64,000 bases of DNA from Brevundimonas albigilva (GTDB lineage Bacteria; Pseudomonadota; Alphaproteobacteria; Caulobacterales; Caulobacteraceae): NCBI RefSeq assembly GCF_023503965.1, contig NZ_CP097298.1, positions 1,133,001 through 1,197,000 on the forward strand. The letters are read 5' to 3'. A program made the position numbers and the translations under genes. The notes below the pieces were generated by a model that saw nothing but the letters and a program-made list of their open reading frames with translations, was not told where the DNA came from and searched no databases. This document shows positions 20,948 through 30,812 of the stretch, piece by piece. How positions within the stretch are numbered: the first letter of the stretch is position 1; each line of letters opens with the position of its first letter.

Positions 20948-21852
20948 GCGCCCCCGAGGTCGTGATCGTCGGCGCCGGCCCCGCGGGGCTGACGGCGGCC
21001 ACGTATCTGGGTCGGTTCCGCCGCCGGGTGCTGGTCGTCGATGCGGGCGAGCCGCGCGCCTGTTGGATCCCCCTCAGCCACAACATGCCCGGCTTCCCCG
21101 CCGGGGTGTCGGGCCCCGACATCCTGCGCCGGATGCGCGAACAGGCGCTGGAATACGGCGCCGAGATCCGTCCGGGCCGGGTCGAGCGCCTGATGCGGGA
21201 CGAGGACGCCTTCGTCGCCGTGATGGACGGCCAGCGGATCGGCGCGCGGGCGGTGCTGCTGGCGACCGGCGTGGTGGACCACCATCCCGACCTGCCCGGC
21301 GTGGAGCGCGCCGTGCAGCGCGCCCTGGTGCGCATCTGTCCGATCTGCGACGGCTACGAGGCCACGGACAAGGCCGTGGCGATCCTGGGCGACAGCGACA
21401 AGGGCGCGCGCGAGGCGGCCTTCATGCGCACCTATTCGGACCGCGTGACCCTGATCCACATCGGCCCGGCCGACAGACTGACCCAGGCCGACGAGATGGC
21501 CCGCCTGGGGGTGGAGGTGATCGCCGCCCCGCTGGAGGCCGTGCGCCTGGAGCAGGATCGCGTCACCGCCCTGGGCTGGGGCGGCCAGAGCCGCGCCTTC
21601 GACCTGGTCTATTCGGCGCTCGGCACATCGCCCAACGCCGAACTGGCCCGCGACCTGGGCGCCCGGCTGGCCGCCGACGGACGGCTGGAGGTCGACCTGC
21701 ACCAGGCCACCAGCCTGCCCGGCCTGTGGGCCGCCGGCGACGTGGTGCGCGGCCTGAACCAGATCGCCGTCGCCACCGCCGAGGCCGCCGTCGCCGCCAC
21801 CGACATCCACAACGCCCTCAGACGCGCCGACGGCTGGACGGTGGCGGACTGA
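20944..21852 (+). CDS. Thioredoxin-reductase-like FAD/NAD(P) oxidoreductase
   Basis: 302 residues. An FAD-binding GAGPAGLTAATYLGR sits at the N-terminus. A redox-type CPICDGYE motif lies near residue 132. The NADPH-binding Rossmann segment is atypical (VAILGDSDKGARE). The C-terminal FAD motif GLWAAGDVVRGLNQIAVA is present. This is the family of thioredoxin or ferredoxin-type flavin reductases, with the Cys-x-x-Cys present. The partner is unknown. The start overlaps the stop of the DUF1176 gene, so they are translationally coupled. Confidence 0.88.
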   Translation: MSAPEVVIVGAGPAGLTAATYLGRFRRRVLVVDAGEPRACWIPLSHNMPGFPAGVSGPDILRRMREQALEYGAEIRPGRVERLMRDEDAFVAVMDGQRIGARAVLLATGVVDHHPDLPGVERAVQRALVRICPICDGYEATDKAVAILGDSDKGAREAAFMRTYSDRVTLIHIGPADRLTQADEMARLGVEVIAAPLEAVRLEQDRVTALGWGGQSRAFDLVYSALGTSPNAELARDLGARLAADGRLEVDLHQATSLPGLWAAGDVVRGLNQIAVATAEAAVAATDIHNALRRADGWTVAD

Positions 21853-21859
21853 CGAAGGC

Positions 21860-23692
21860 TCAGGCCACCGTGGCCTTCCAGTCGCCGATGACCCGCTCCA
21901 GCACCGTCAGCGGCACGCCGCCGGCGTTCAGCCCGGTGTCGTGGAAGGCGCGGATGTCGAACTTGTCGCCCAGGTCGCGGCGGGCGTTCTCGCGCAGTTC
22001 GACCCATTTGGTGTGCCCGACCTTGTAGCTGGAGGCCTGGCCCGGCCAGACGCAATAGCGTTCGACCTCGGTGGTCACCGCGCTTTCCTGGTCGCCCAGC
22101 GTGTCCACCATGTAGCGGATGCCCTGCTCGCGGCTCCAGCGCTTGGCGTGCAGGCCGGAATCGACCACCAGGCGCGCGGCGCGGAACATCAGCGACTGCA
22201 GATAGCCGATGCGGCCCCAGGCGTCGTCCTCATAGGCGCCCATCTCGTCGGCCAGCTGCTCGGCGTACAGGCCCCAGCCCTCGGTATAGGCCGAGAAGCC
22301 CAGGATCTTCATCAGCATGGGGGTGTCGGCGTTTTCCTGCTGCAGGGCGATCTGGTGGTGATGGCCCGGCGTCGCCTCGTGATAGGTCAGGGTCGGCAGG
22401 GTCCAGCTGGGCCATTCCGCCGTGTCGCGCAGGTTGATGTAGTAGTAGCCCGGCCGCGACCCATCCAGGGCCGGGCTGTTGTAATAGCCGCCGGGCGCCC
22501 CCGCCTCGATCGCCTTGGGCACGCGCCTGACCTCGACCGGCGACTTGGGAATGCGGCCGAAATACTGGGGCAGGCGCGCCTCCATGGCGACGATCTGCTC
22601 GTTCAGCTTGCCCAGCAGCTCTTCCTTGGCCTCGTCCGTGTTCGGATAGATGAAGCGCTGGTCCTTGCTCATGGCCGCGATGCGCTCGCCGACCGACCCC
22701 TGGGTCATGCCCTCGGCCTTCAGCAGTTCGTCGGCGCGCGCCGTCAGCTCGGCCACCTGGGCCAGGCCCATCTCGTGCACCTCGTCGCCGGTCATGTTGG
22801 TGGTGGTGAAGTAGCGCAGGCCGAAATCGTAATAGGCGTCGCCGTCAGGCAGGCGCCAGGCGCCGGCGTCGTGCACCGCGGTCGGCTGGGCGGCCTTGAA
22901 CACGTCGGCCTGGCGGTTCAGCGCCGGCAGCACGCCGGCGTTCACGATCGCCTCGGCGCGCGCGGCCCAGTCGCCGGGAATGGCCTTCTCGGCCGTGCGG
23001 CGGCGGATGGAGTCCACCAGCGTCAGGCTGGCCGGTTCCGCCCCGGTGATCGCGCCCATCTGCTGCAGGGTCTTGGCGATGATGAAGTCGGGCGGCACGG
23101 CGCCGGCGGCGAAGTCGGCGCGCACCCGCTCGGTCTCCTGGTCCAGCGCGGGGCCGAAGGCTTCCAGGCGCGACAGATAGGCCTCGGCGTCCTCGGCCGT
23201 CTCGATCGAATGCTGGCTGTCCAGGAAGTCGGGAATGCTCTGATAGGCGCCGCTCAGCTGGCTGACCGTATAGGGCGAGGGAAAGAAGCCGCCGCCGTAG
23301 GGGAAGTCGTAGCCGCTGACGACCGTGTCGCCGAAATACTTGAGCGTGTCGTAGTGCACGGCCGAGGCGGCCGGCAGGGCCGCGCGGTCGATGGCGGACA
23401 GGTCGGTCATGGCCTGGCGGAACTTGACCTTGTCGGCCTCGACCTTGGCCTGGGACCGGTCGTCCAGCCGCGACTTCATCGCCGCGTTCGGCCCCTTGTC
23501 GAAGCCCAGGCTGGTCAGGGTCTCGGGCGAGTCCAGCAGCATCTCCTTGAAGATGCGGTCCATCAGGGCGTTCAGCTGGCCGGCGGCGTCCCCGGCGGGC
23601 GCGGCGGGCGCATCCTGCGCCAGGGCCTGGCCCGAAGCGGCCAGCGCGGCGCCGGCCGCGGCGGTGAACATCAGGCGGCGACGATCGATCAT
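21860..23692 (-). CDS. DUF885 family exported protein
   Basis: 610 residues. The signal DRRRLMFTAAAGAALAASG is twin-arginine-like and ends in ALAQ. The body carries the DUF885 hallmarks: YYYINLRD, LPTLTYHEATPGHHHQIA with an HExxxxHH-type motif, SAYTEGWGLYAEQL, and the tail VGHTKWVELRENAR. DUF885 proteins resemble metallopeptidases of the M32/M3-like gluzincin group, and HEATPGHH is their likely zinc site. ATG 23692 has GGGGAGC upstream. It diverges from the peptidase-like gene at 23840. Confidence 0.9.
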   Translation of the reverse strand: MIDRRRLMFTAAAGAALAASGQALAQDAPAAPAGDAAGQLNALMDRIFKEMLLDSPETLTSLGFDKGPNAAMKSRLDDRSQAKVEADKVKFRQAMTDLSAIDRAALPAASAVHYDTLKYFGDTVVSGYDFPYGGGFFPSPYTVSQLSGAYQSIPDFLDSQHSIETAEDAEAYLSRLEAFGPALDQETERVRADFAAGAVPPDFIIAKTLQQMGAITGAEPASLTLVDSIRRRTAEKAIPGDWAARAEAIVNAGVLPALNRQADVFKAAQPTAVHDAGAWRLPDGDAYYDFGLRYFTTTNMTGDEVHEMGLAQVAELTARADELLKAEGMTQGSVGERIAAMSKDQRFIYPNTDEAKEELLGKLNEQIVAMEARLPQYFGRIPKSPVEVRRVPKAIEAGAPGGYYNSPALDGSRPGYYYINLRDTAEWPSWTLPTLTYHEATPGHHHQIALQQENADTPMLMKILGFSAYTEGWGLYAEQLADEMGAYEDDAWGRIGYLQSLMFRAARLVVDSGLHAKRWSREQGIRYMVDTLGDQESAVTTEVERYCVWPGQASSYKVGHTKWVELRENARRDLGDKFDIRAFHDTGLNAGGVPLTVLERVIGDWKATVA

Positions 23693-23839
23693 GGTTTCAG
23701 CTCCCCAAAGACAGGCGCGTACTGGAGCCCTGGTCCGTCCGCGCCGCAAGCGAAATGTGCGCGTGGACCTTGGCGCCGTCGTCGCTTGCATCGACGCAAC
23801 CGACACGTTTAGCCTCCAGGCGAAATCGGGGGAAAGACG

Positions 23840-25411
23840 ATGAACGGAATCGCCGCATCGCTCATGGCGCTTGCGTGGACGGCCTCTTCTGCGGCCTCAA
23901 CGCCGAGCTCGTCCACGCCGCCGGTCGAGGCCCGGGTCGAACGCACGGCGGAGGGCGTTCTGGTCCGATACCGCCTGCCCGCCCCCGTCCGGTCCTTCAC
24001 GTTCGACGACAAGGACGTCATCCGCGACCGCTGGCGGGTCGAGACCCAGGGGCTGGCGCTGGCCGACGGCGTCGTGACGGGCGACGCCCCCTTCTCCAGC
24101 TTCGACCTGCGGATCACGCCCGACGCGGCCGAGGTGGACCGCATCTACATGGGCCTGAGCCGCGCGGGCGAGGGGTACGTGGTCTATGGCCCGGCCCTGC
24201 GCGCAAGGGGCCAGGACACGCGGTTGCGGTTTTCCGACGCCGCGTCGGACGTGGCCCTGCCGGCCGACAACGCGATCGTCGGCTACGCCTTCGTCGGTCC
24301 GGCGGACCATGTCGGCGGCGATGAGCGTGGGGCCATCGTCGCTCGCCCCGACCTGCCCGCCGACCTGGCGCAGCCGATCCGCGACGCCTTCGTCTCCTCC
24401 ATGGCCTTCTATCAGGCGCGATTGGGGCTGGACCTCCCCTACCGGCCCGCGATCGTGGTCAGCACCGACAGTCCCGGTCCCAGCGGCTTTCGCGGCGACG
24501 TGACCGACACCGGCGTGATCTCCGTCCGCTTTCACGGCGACAGTTGGAGATACGATCCCGATGCGGTCGCCCTCTTCGTCTGGCATGAGGTCTTCCACCT
24601 CTGGAACGGCCACGGCGTCGTGACGCGCGACGGCGACGCCGCGCCCTGGCTGCACGAAGGCGGGGCCGAATACGCCGCCCTGGCGGGCGCCGTCTCCAGC
24701 GACGCCATGTCCGAGGCGCAGGCCCGGACCGCACTGGCGGGCCGGCTGAACGGCTGCCGCCGGGCCATCGGCGTCGACGGCCTGGATCAGAGCTCGCTCC
24801 GCTCCGGCGGCGCGGTCTATGACTGCGGGACCCTGGTCCAGTGGCTCGCGGACCTGGAACTTCGGCAGGCCGGCGCGGGCGATGTCTTTTCGGTCTGGCG
24901 CGACGTGCTGGGCGCCGGCCGCCGCAACCCGCAGGATGGCTATGGCGTCGCCGACTTCGAAGCCGCCCTTCCTCCCGACAGCGCCGCCCGGACCTTCCTG
25001 AAGGAGCCGGGAGAGGGCCGTTGGCGGAGGCTTCAGGACCGCATGGCCCGCCTGGGCGTCCGCTTCGTCAACGCGCCGGGGCCGAACGACCTGCGGGTCG
25101 CCGCCCTGTTCCATGTGGCCGCGGCCAACTGCCAGGGCACCTACGGATTCTACGACGAGCCCGGCGCCCTGAAGCTGGACGGGGACCGCTGCGGTCCCCT
25201 GTCCGGCGGCCCGGTCATCGACGCGGTGGAAGGCTTCGATCCGCAGCAGGACAGCGCCGCGATGTTCGAGGCGGTCCAGAAGCGCTGCGCGGAGACGCTG
25301 CCGGTGCGCTACCGCACGCGCGAGGGCGCGGTGCTGGAGGCCGCCTGCGACGCCCCGCTTGAGACGCCCCAGGTCTGGGCCGTGGCCGTGGCGCCGCCGC
25401 TGAAGCGCTGA
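23840..25411 (+). CDS. Exported M1/M61-like metallopeptidase homologue
   Basis: 523 residues with a short signal peptide (MNGIAASLMALAWTASSAAS) and a GGGGGAAAG ribosome site. A beta-sandwich N-terminal domain (about 30-160) precedes a gluzincin site near 255: FVWHEVFHLWNGHG, then 19 residues, then E in WLHEGGAEYAAL. Six cysteines occur in the second half, including ANCQGTYG, DRCGPL, KRCAETL and AACDAPL, suggesting disulfides in the periplasm. It resembles the protein at 10033-11471 in layout. Peptidase activity is inferred from the zinc site. Confidence 0.8.
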   Translation: MNGIAASLMALAWTASSAASTPSSSTPPVEARVERTAEGVLVRYRLPAPVRSFTFDDKDVIRDRWRVETQGLALADGVVTGDAPFSSFDLRITPDAAEVDRIYMGLSRAGEGYVVYGPALRARGQDTRLRFSDAASDVALPADNAIVGYAFVGPADHVGGDERGAIVARPDLPADLAQPIRDAFVSSMAFYQARLGLDLPYRPAIVVSTDSPGPSGFRGDVTDTGVISVRFHGDSWRYDPDAVALFVWHEVFHLWNGHGVVTRDGDAAPWLHEGGAEYAALAGAVSSDAMSEAQARTALAGRLNGCRRAIGVDGLDQSSLRSGGAVYDCGTLVQWLADLELRQAGAGDVFSVWRDVLGAGRRNPQDGYGVADFEAALPPDSAARTFLKEPGEGRWRRLQDRMARLGVRFVNAPGPNDLRVAALFHVAAANCQGTYGFYDEPGALKLDGDRCGPLSGGPVIDAVEGFDPQQDSAAMFEAVQKRCAETLPVRYRTREGAVLEAACDAPLETPQVWAVAVAPPLKR

Positions 25412-25484
25412 CGCGGCCCAGATCCAGAGCGCGCGTCTCCAGACGCGCGTGGGGCCGGAGGCCCGCGCGCCGGGCGCCGGCGCG

Positions 25485-27512
25485 CTACGCCGCGTGCAGC
25501 TCCTGCTTGACGCGCTCGGCCAGGGTCTTGATGTCCAGGGGCTTGGGCAGGAAGGACACGCCCTTCTCGTCCTGCAGCAGGTCCGAGAAGTCGCTCTCGG
25601 CATAGCCCGAGATGAACATGACCGGCGCGTCGCCCAGGTACTGGCGCGCCTTCTTCAGCAGCGACGGCCCGTCCAGGCCCGGCATGATGACGTCCGAGAT
25701 CAGCATGTCGATCCGACCCGCGTTCTCCTCGGCCAGCAGCAGGGCCTCCTCGCCGTCGGCGGCCTCGATCACCTCATAGCCGCGCTGGCGCAGCAGGCGG
25801 GCGGCGATGCCGCGCACGGCCGCCTCGTCCTCGACGAACAGGATGCGGCCGGCGCCCGACAGGTCGCGCGGCGCCTTGACCTTGACCTCGACCGGCTGAA
25901 CCTCGGCCAGTTCCGCCTCGCCCGCCGCCGGCAGGAAGATGCGGAACACCGCGCCGCCCGCCTCGCCGTTTCCGACGGTGATGTGGCCGCCCGCCTGCTG
26001 GACGATGCCATAGACGGTGGCCAGGCCCATGCCGGTGCCCTCGTTGACCGCCTTGGTGGTGAAGAAGGGCTCGAAGATCTTGTCGACCAGTTCGGGCGGC
26101 ACGCCGGGGCCGGTGTCGGCCACCTCGATCAGGGCCACCTCGTCGGTCGTCGCCTCGGCCCAGCCCAGGCCGCGCGCCTGTTCGGCGGTCAAGCGACGGG
26201 TGCGGATGGTCACGACGCCGGCGCCCGGCTCGACATGGCCGCGCATGGCGTCGCGCGCGTTGACGGCCAGGTTCATCACCGCCGTCTCCAGCTGGCTCTT
26301 GTCGGCGACGACCACCGGCAGGTCGCGGCCGTAGTCGGTCTCCAGCCGCACGTCCTCGCGCAGCAGCCGGCGCAGCAGGATGGCGAACTCGCCCACCAGC
26401 TCGCCCAGATCCAGCCGCTCGCGCCGCACCGTCGACTTGCGCGAGAAGGCCAAGAGCTTGCGCACCAGGTCGGCGGCGCGGATCGCCGTCTGGCGGATCT
26501 CGTTCAGCCCCTCGTAGGAGGGATCGCCCACCGGATGCCGCTCCAGCAGGCCGCTCAGCTGCAGCTGGATCGCCGTCAGCAGGTTGTTGAAGTCGTGCGC
26601 CACGCCCCCGGCCAGCTGGCCCACGGCCTGCATCTTCTGGGCCTGCGACAGCTGCAGCTCCATCGACTTCTGCGCCGAGACGTCGAACAGCCAGATGCGC
26701 CGCCGGTCGCCCTCGGGCGCCACATAGAGATGCAGCGCCTTGTCCGGAAAGGCGCGCGCGACCAGTTCGATCGGCCCGGACGAGCCGGCGGCCAGCTTGG
26801 CCCGCGCCTCGATCACGCCGGCGGCGTCGAACAGGTGGCCGAAGGCGGCGTCGCGCGCGGCGGCCGGGCCGGTCAGCACCTGCAGCGCGGCGTTGGGCTC
26901 CTCGGTGCGGCCCGCGAACAGGTCCTCGCCCGCGATCACCGCCGATCCGAAGGGGGCGCCCGCCGCCATGGCGCGGGCCTCGCCCGTCGCAGGGGCGGGA
27001 CGCGGTGCGACCGGAACCGGCAGCGCCGCCTCGGGCGCCGCGCGCAGCAGGAAGCGCCCCTCGCCCGCCTGTCCGATCACCACCTCGACCTCGCGCGCGC
27101 CGATGGTGACGATGGCGTGGCCGGGCAGGCCCTTCCGCGCCTGGGCGAAGGCCATGTACAGGGCCTGGGCCGACTTGCCGCGCGGCAGGGCGGTGGTCGC
27201 CCCGTTCGCCTCGGCCCAGGCGGCGTTGAAGGCCAGCACCTGGCCCGAGGCCCAGACCAGGGCCGCCGGCTCGGCCATGGCGTCCAGGATGTCGATGGCG
27301 GCGTCGCTGTCGGCCGCCCGCGGCTCGGCCCGGCGGAAGGCGAACAGGCCGATCAGGGCGATCAGGCCGGCGGTGACGATCAGCATCAGCCCCGGCGCCG
27401 ACAGCGGGTCCGACCGGAAGGCCGGATAGGCCATCGCCGCCACGGCCAGCACCAGCCCGACCGCCATCACGACCAGCAACGGATCGAAGGGCAGGCGTCG
27501 GGGAGCGGTCAT
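25485..27512 (-). CDS. cckA: Cell-cycle hybrid histidine kinase CckA
   Basis: 675 residues. Two N-terminal membrane helices (about 12-30 and 40-58) are followed by two PAS-like domains, a HisKA domain with [15 protein letters not shown] (His near 306), and an ATPase domain with [15 protein letters not shown] and [13 protein letters not shown]. The receiver domain has [11 protein letters not shown] (Asp near 607). In Caulobacter CckA feeds phosphate through ChpT to CtrA and CpdR and controls the cell cycle. The next genes upstream are flhB, fliR and fliQ, the same order as in Caulobacter, which supports the name. Confidence 0.95.
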   Translation of the reverse strand: MTAPRRLPFDPLLVVMAVGLVLAVAAMAYPAFRSDPLSAPGLMLIVTAGLIALIGLFAFRRAEPRAADSDAAIDILDAMAEPAALVWASGQVLAFNAAWAEANGATTALPRGKSAQALYMAFAQARKGLPGHAIVTIGAREVEVVIGQAGEGRFLLRAAPEAALPVPVAPRPAPATGEARAMAAGAPFGSAVIAGEDLFAGRTEEPNAALQVLTGPAAARDAAFGHLFDAAGVIEARAKLAAGSSGPIELVARAFPDKALHLYVAPEGDRRRIWLFDVSAQKSMELQLSQAQKMQAVGQLAGGVAHDFNNLLTAIQLQLSGLLERHPVGDPSYEGLNEIRQTAIRAADLVRKLLAFSRKSTVRRERLDLGELVGEFAILLRRLLREDVRLETDYGRDLPVVVADKSQLETAVMNLAVNARDAMRGHVEPGAGVVTIRTRRLTAEQARGLGWAEATTDEVALIEVADTGPGVPPELVDKIFEPFFTTKAVNEGTGMGLATVYGIVQQAGGHITVGNGEAGGAVFRIFLPAAGEAELAEVQPVEVKVKAPRDLSGAGRILFVEDEAAVRGIAARLLRQRGYEVIEAADGEEALLLAEENAGRIDMLISDVIMPGLDGPSLLKKARQYLGDAPVMFISGYAESDFSDLLQDEKGVSFLPKPLDIKTLAERVKQELHAA

Positions 27513-27583
27513 GGGGCCTCGCGGCGAAGGCGAATCAGAAGGGCGATCATACGCCCAATTGCTGCCGGACCCTTACCGGGCCC

Positions 27584-28660
27584 CTATCGGCGGCGGCGCG
27601 ACTGGAAGACGAAGCCGATGATCTTGGCGGCGGCCTCGAAATGCTCCTTCGGGATCACCTCGTCGACCTCGACCTGGGCGTAGAGGGCGCGGGCCAGCGG
27701 CACGTTCTCGACGATGGGCACGGCGTGCTCGCGCGCGACCTCGCGGATGCGCAACGCCAGGGCGTCGACCCCCTTGGCCACGCAGATCGGGGCCCCGTCG
27801 CCCTGGTCCGGCTCATAGCGCAGGGCCACCGAATAGTGGGTCGGGTTGGTGACGATCACCGTGGCGTTCGGCACGTTCTGCATCATCCGCTGGCGGCTGC
27901 GCTGCATGCGGATCTGGCGCAGCTTGGCCTTCACGTGCGGGTCGCCCTCGGTCTGCTTGTAGTCCTCCTTCAGCTCTTCCTTGGACATCCGCATCCGCTT
28001 GGCGAAGCGGAACTTCTGCCACAGGAAGTCGGCCCCGGCGGTCGCCCCCAGCAGGATGATGGCCGCCACGAACAGGCTGATCGCCATGTCCCGCGCCAGC
28101 GGCAGCAGGGCCAGGGGGCTCATCGCCGCCAGGTTCTCCAGCTCGCGCGTGTGCGGCTTCAGCACCAGCCAGCAGACCACGCACACCGCGATCAGCTTCA
28201 GGAAGGTCTTGAGGAACTGGACCAGGCCGTCGACGCCGAAGATGCGCTTGAACCCCTCCAGCGGGTTCACCATCGACCACTTGGGCTTCAGCTTCTCGCC
28301 GGAGAAGATCAGGCCCGACTGCGCCAGATGCCCGCCCGCCCCGCCGATGATGGTGGCCAGCATCACCGCCCCCAGGAAGGGCGCCATGGCCCACAGGGCG
28401 TGGGCGAAGATCTCGGTTCCGCCGCCCCCGTCCAGCGCCCCCAGCATCTCGTGCGGCTGGGCGATGAACGGCAGCAGCTGTTCGGCCATCGACGAGGCGA
28501 ACCAGCCCCCGCCGCCCAGGATCACCGCCGCCGCCCCCGTCAGGGCCATGACCTGGCCGACGTCGGCGGACTTGGCGACGTCGCCCTTCTTGCGCGCCTC
28601 CTCAAGTTTTCGCGGGGTGGCCTCTTCTGTCTTGGACTCGGGATCGGCGCCTTCAGCCAC
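27584..28660 (-). CDS. flhB: Flagellar export apparatus protein FlhB
   Basis: 358 residues, part of the flagellar type III export gate. The N-terminus KTEEATPRKLEEARKKGDV, four membrane helices and the soluble C-terminal switch domain are present. The autocleavage site NPTH is seen in VIVTNPTHYSVALRYEP. The GTG start at 28660 overlaps the end of fliR by eight bases. Part of the fliQ-fliR-flhB unit. Confidence 0.97.
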   Translation of the reverse strand: MAEGADPESKTEEATPRKLEEARKKGDVAKSADVGQVMALTGAAAVILGGGGWFASSMAEQLLPFIAQPHEMLGALDGGGGTEIFAHALWAMAPFLGAVMLATIIGGAGGHLAQSGLIFSGEKLKPKWSMVNPLEGFKRIFGVDGLVQFLKTFLKLIAVCVVCWLVLKPHTRELENLAAMSPLALLPLARDMAISLFVAAIILLGATAGADFLWQKFRFAKRMRMSKEELKEDYKQTEGDPHVKAKLRQIRMQRSRQRMMQNVPNATVIVTNPTHYSVALRYEPDQGDGAPICVAKGVDALALRIREVAREHAVPIVENVPLARALYAQVEVDEVIPKEHFEAAAKIIGFVFQSRRRR

Positions 28661-29426
28661 CGGACCCTCCCGCCACGAAATATTCGGCCAGGCGCCGGTA
28701 GCGGTCGATGAAGACCGTGCCCAGCACCCCCAGGCTCAGGGCGAAGACCGACAGCCCCAGGATCACGCTCAGCGGCGCGGCGGCGAAGAAGATCTGGAAC
28801 TGCGGCATGACCCGCGCCACCAGGCCCGAGGCCAGGTTGAAGATCAGGGCGAACACCAGCACCGGCGCCGACAGCTGCACCCCCAGCAGGAAGGCCTCGC
28901 CCATCGTGCGCACCGCCACCGCCGCGAAGTCGTTCAGCATCAGCGGCTTGGCCGGCGCCATCAGCTGGTACGAGCCGACGATCCCGGCGATGAACAGGTG
29001 GTGGGTGTTGGTGGCGAACAGCAGCGTCACCCCCAGCAGGGTCAGGAAGGCCGCGATCGTCGTGCCCGGCTGGGCCTGCAGCGGATTGGCCGTCTGGGCG
29101 AAGCTCAGCGTGGTCTGCAGCGACACGATCTCGCCCGCCGTGGACAGGGCCGCCATGAACATTCGCAGCAACAGGCCGATCATCAGGCCGACCACCGCCT
29201 CGCGGATCACCCACCCGGCCATGCCCCCGACGGTGGACGGCACGGCCGGCAGGGTCCCGGCCACCACCGGCCACAGCGCCAGGGTCAGCACCAGCGCCAG
29301 CGACAGGCGGATGCGCGGCGGCACATAGGCCTCGCCCACGCCGGGGATCAGCATCAGGATCGAGGCCGTCCGGGCGAAGATCAGCCCGCCCGCCCAGACC
29401 TGGTCGGCGGTGGCCCAGGGCTCCAT
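28653..29426 (-). CDS. fliR: Flagellar export apparatus protein FliR
   Basis: 257 residues, six or so membrane helices, an export-gate component in the inner membrane. Typical features include FARTASILMLIPGVGEAYVP near the N-terminus, AQTANPLQAQPGTTI and the C-terminal FNLASGLVARVMPQ with FFAAAPLSVILG. It begins 29 bases after fliQ and overlaps flhB. Confidence 0.96.
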   Translation of the reverse strand: MEPWATADQVWAGGLIFARTASILMLIPGVGEAYVPPRIRLSLALVLTLALWPVVAGTLPAVPSTVGGMAGWVIREAVVGLMIGLLLRMFMAALSTAGEIVSLQTTLSFAQTANPLQAQPGTTIAAFLTLLGVTLLFATNTHHLFIAGIVGSYQLMAPAKPLMLNDFAAVAVRTMGEAFLLGVQLSAPVLVFALIFNLASGLVARVMPQFQIFFAAAPLSVILGLSVFALSLGVLGTVFIDRYRRLAEYFVAGGSGG

Positions 29427-29455
29427 CTAGAAGCGCTCCATCCGCAGGCGCCCCA

Positions 29456-29719
29456 CTACATCCCCGCGATGCGGGCCGCGATCTGGCGCATGAAGCCGCC
29501 CAGCAGCGCGCCCATCAGCGGCAGGAACAGCAGCAGCGAGACGAAGATGGCGATGATCTTGGGCGCATAGATCAGCGTCTGTTCCTGGATCTGGGTCAGC
29601 GCCTGGAACAGGCCGATCACCACGCCGACCACCAGGCCCACCAGCAGCACCGGCGCGCACAGCTGGATCGTCAGCCAGATGGCGTCGCGGCCCACGTCCA
29701 AAACCTCGGCGCCGCTCAT
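29456..29719 (-). CDS. fliQ: Flagellar export apparatus protein FliQ
   Basis: 87 residues with the two FliQ membrane helices. Signature LVVGVVIGLFQALTQIQEQT is followed by LIYAPKIIAIF. First gene of the fliQ-fliR-flhB run. A CtrA-type box lies 48 to 62 bases upstream of its start, matching the class II flagellar promoters of Caulobacter. Confidence 0.96.
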   Translation of the reverse strand: MSGAEVLDVGRDAIWLTIQLCAPVLLVGLVVGVVIGLFQALTQIQEQTLIYAPKIIAIFVSLLLFLPLMGALLGGFMRQIAARIAGM

Positions 29720-29766
29720 CGGCCGCTCCCCGGAAAACTACCGGGCAGAAAATGCCGGGAGGATGG

Positions 29767-29781
29767 TTAACGGCGCGCTAA
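29767..29781 (-). promoter_or_regulatory. CtrA-type box upstream of fliQ
   Basis: On the minus strand the sequence reads TTAG-CGCGCCG-TTAA followed by CC, one base off the full CtrA site TTAA-N7-TTAA. It lies 48 to 62 bases upstream of fliQ. With cckA in the same cluster it points to cell-cycle control of flagellar export genes. Confidence 0.65.
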
Positions 29782-29881
29782 CTTCCGCCGGCCGCGCGCC
29801 CTAAATCGCCCCAGTGGGATCGGCCCGCGCACGCCAGGATCGCGCGCGGGCGGCCCTGGCGCGGGCGAACGCCCGTCGACC

Positions 29882-30724
29882 TCAGCCCGGTCGCCACTCG
29901 CTGAGCACGGCGCCGGCCGCGTCCTCGAAGGCGACGCGGTCGATCTGGGCCGCGGCCACGCACACCGGGCGCTGGTCCGGGCTGGTGGCGCGACACTGGA
30001 ACGCCCGCCCGTCGGGAAAGGCGGTCAGGCGGCCTTCCAGCACCAGGCGATAGCCGCCGACGGGCGCGGCCGCCGGCTGGTCGCCCTCGCCGCGCACCAC
30101 GAAGCTGTAGGCGCGGCCGTTGCGGCGGCCCAGGCGCGAACCGTCCTGCTCGTGCACCGCCGCCAGCCCCACCGTCTGGGGCGAGGGCGCCGCCGGGCCG
30201 CTGGCCAGCGGGTCGCCCTGCGCGGCCGGGCACCCCTCCGCGCGCATCCAAGGCCGGTTCAACCAGAAGCCCTCGACCGCCTCCCACCCGGCGTCCCCGC
30301 CCGAGATCAGCGCGGACTGCGTCCAGTCGCCGGGCGTCAGGCTGAGGCGAAGGGTCTTGCGCTCGGCGCCCCACGACCAGCGGGCCAGGCCGTCGCCGGC
30401 GGCGTCCTCGGCCGCGGCGGGGGCGGGGGCGGCGCCCTGGCAGCCGAAGGCCTGTCGCACGGCGAAGCGGCGTCCCGACAGGCTGTCGCGGTCCGCCGCG
30501 CCCCCGGCCGCATAGGCCGAGGCCGCGGCCTCGGCGGCCTGGATCAGGTCGGCGCGGCTGAGCACGGGCGGCGTCGGCGGCGTGGCGGGCGCCGACGTCG
30601 GTCGGGCGGCGGGCGGCGGCGCGGCCGGGGTCGTCTCCGGCTCCTCCTGGCAGGCGGTCAGGACCAGGCCGGACGCGGCGAGCGCGACGACCGGCAGGCG
30701 ACGGATCGCGATCGGTTCGAGCAT
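29882..30724 (-). CDS. Hypothetical lipoprotein
   Basis: 280 residues. A lipoprotein signal (VVALAASGLVLTAC) is followed by a Pro/Ala/Thr-rich spacer (about 28-55) and a globular domain with two pairs of cysteines (AFGCQGA, AEGCPAA, FQCRATS, PVCVAA). The C-terminal third (FPDGRAFQCRA, IDRVAFEDAAGAVLSEWRPG) looks beta-rich. The location is probably periplasmic or outer-membrane. I do not recognise a family. It is divergent from the SLC13 permease. Confidence 0.72.
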   Translation of the reverse strand: MLEPIAIRRLPVVALAASGLVLTACQEEPETTPAAPPPAARPTSAPATPPTPPVLSRADLIQAAEAAASAYAAGGAADRDSLSGRRFAVRQAFGCQGAAPAPAAAEDAAGDGLARWSWGAERKTLRLSLTPGDWTQSALISGGDAGWEAVEGFWLNRPWMRAEGCPAAQGDPLASGPAAPSPQTVGLAAVHEQDGSRLGRRNGRAYSFVVRGEGDQPAAAPVGGYRLVLEGRLTAFPDGRAFQCRATSPDQRPVCVAAAQIDRVAFEDAAGAVLSEWRPG

Positions 30725-30812
30725 GGAACCACCCTAGCACGCCGTTCGCTGGTTGGGGGGCGGGCGCGGAAAAAGGTTGACCTGGACCGCGCAGGGGAGT
30801 CTCCAAGGGCCA

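Noticed and set aside
25449..27683. Long open frame on the plus strand opposite cckA (744 codons)
   Set aside because: It is antisense to a well-recognised CckA and has the His/Arg/Gln-rich composition of a shadow frame in high-GC DNA.
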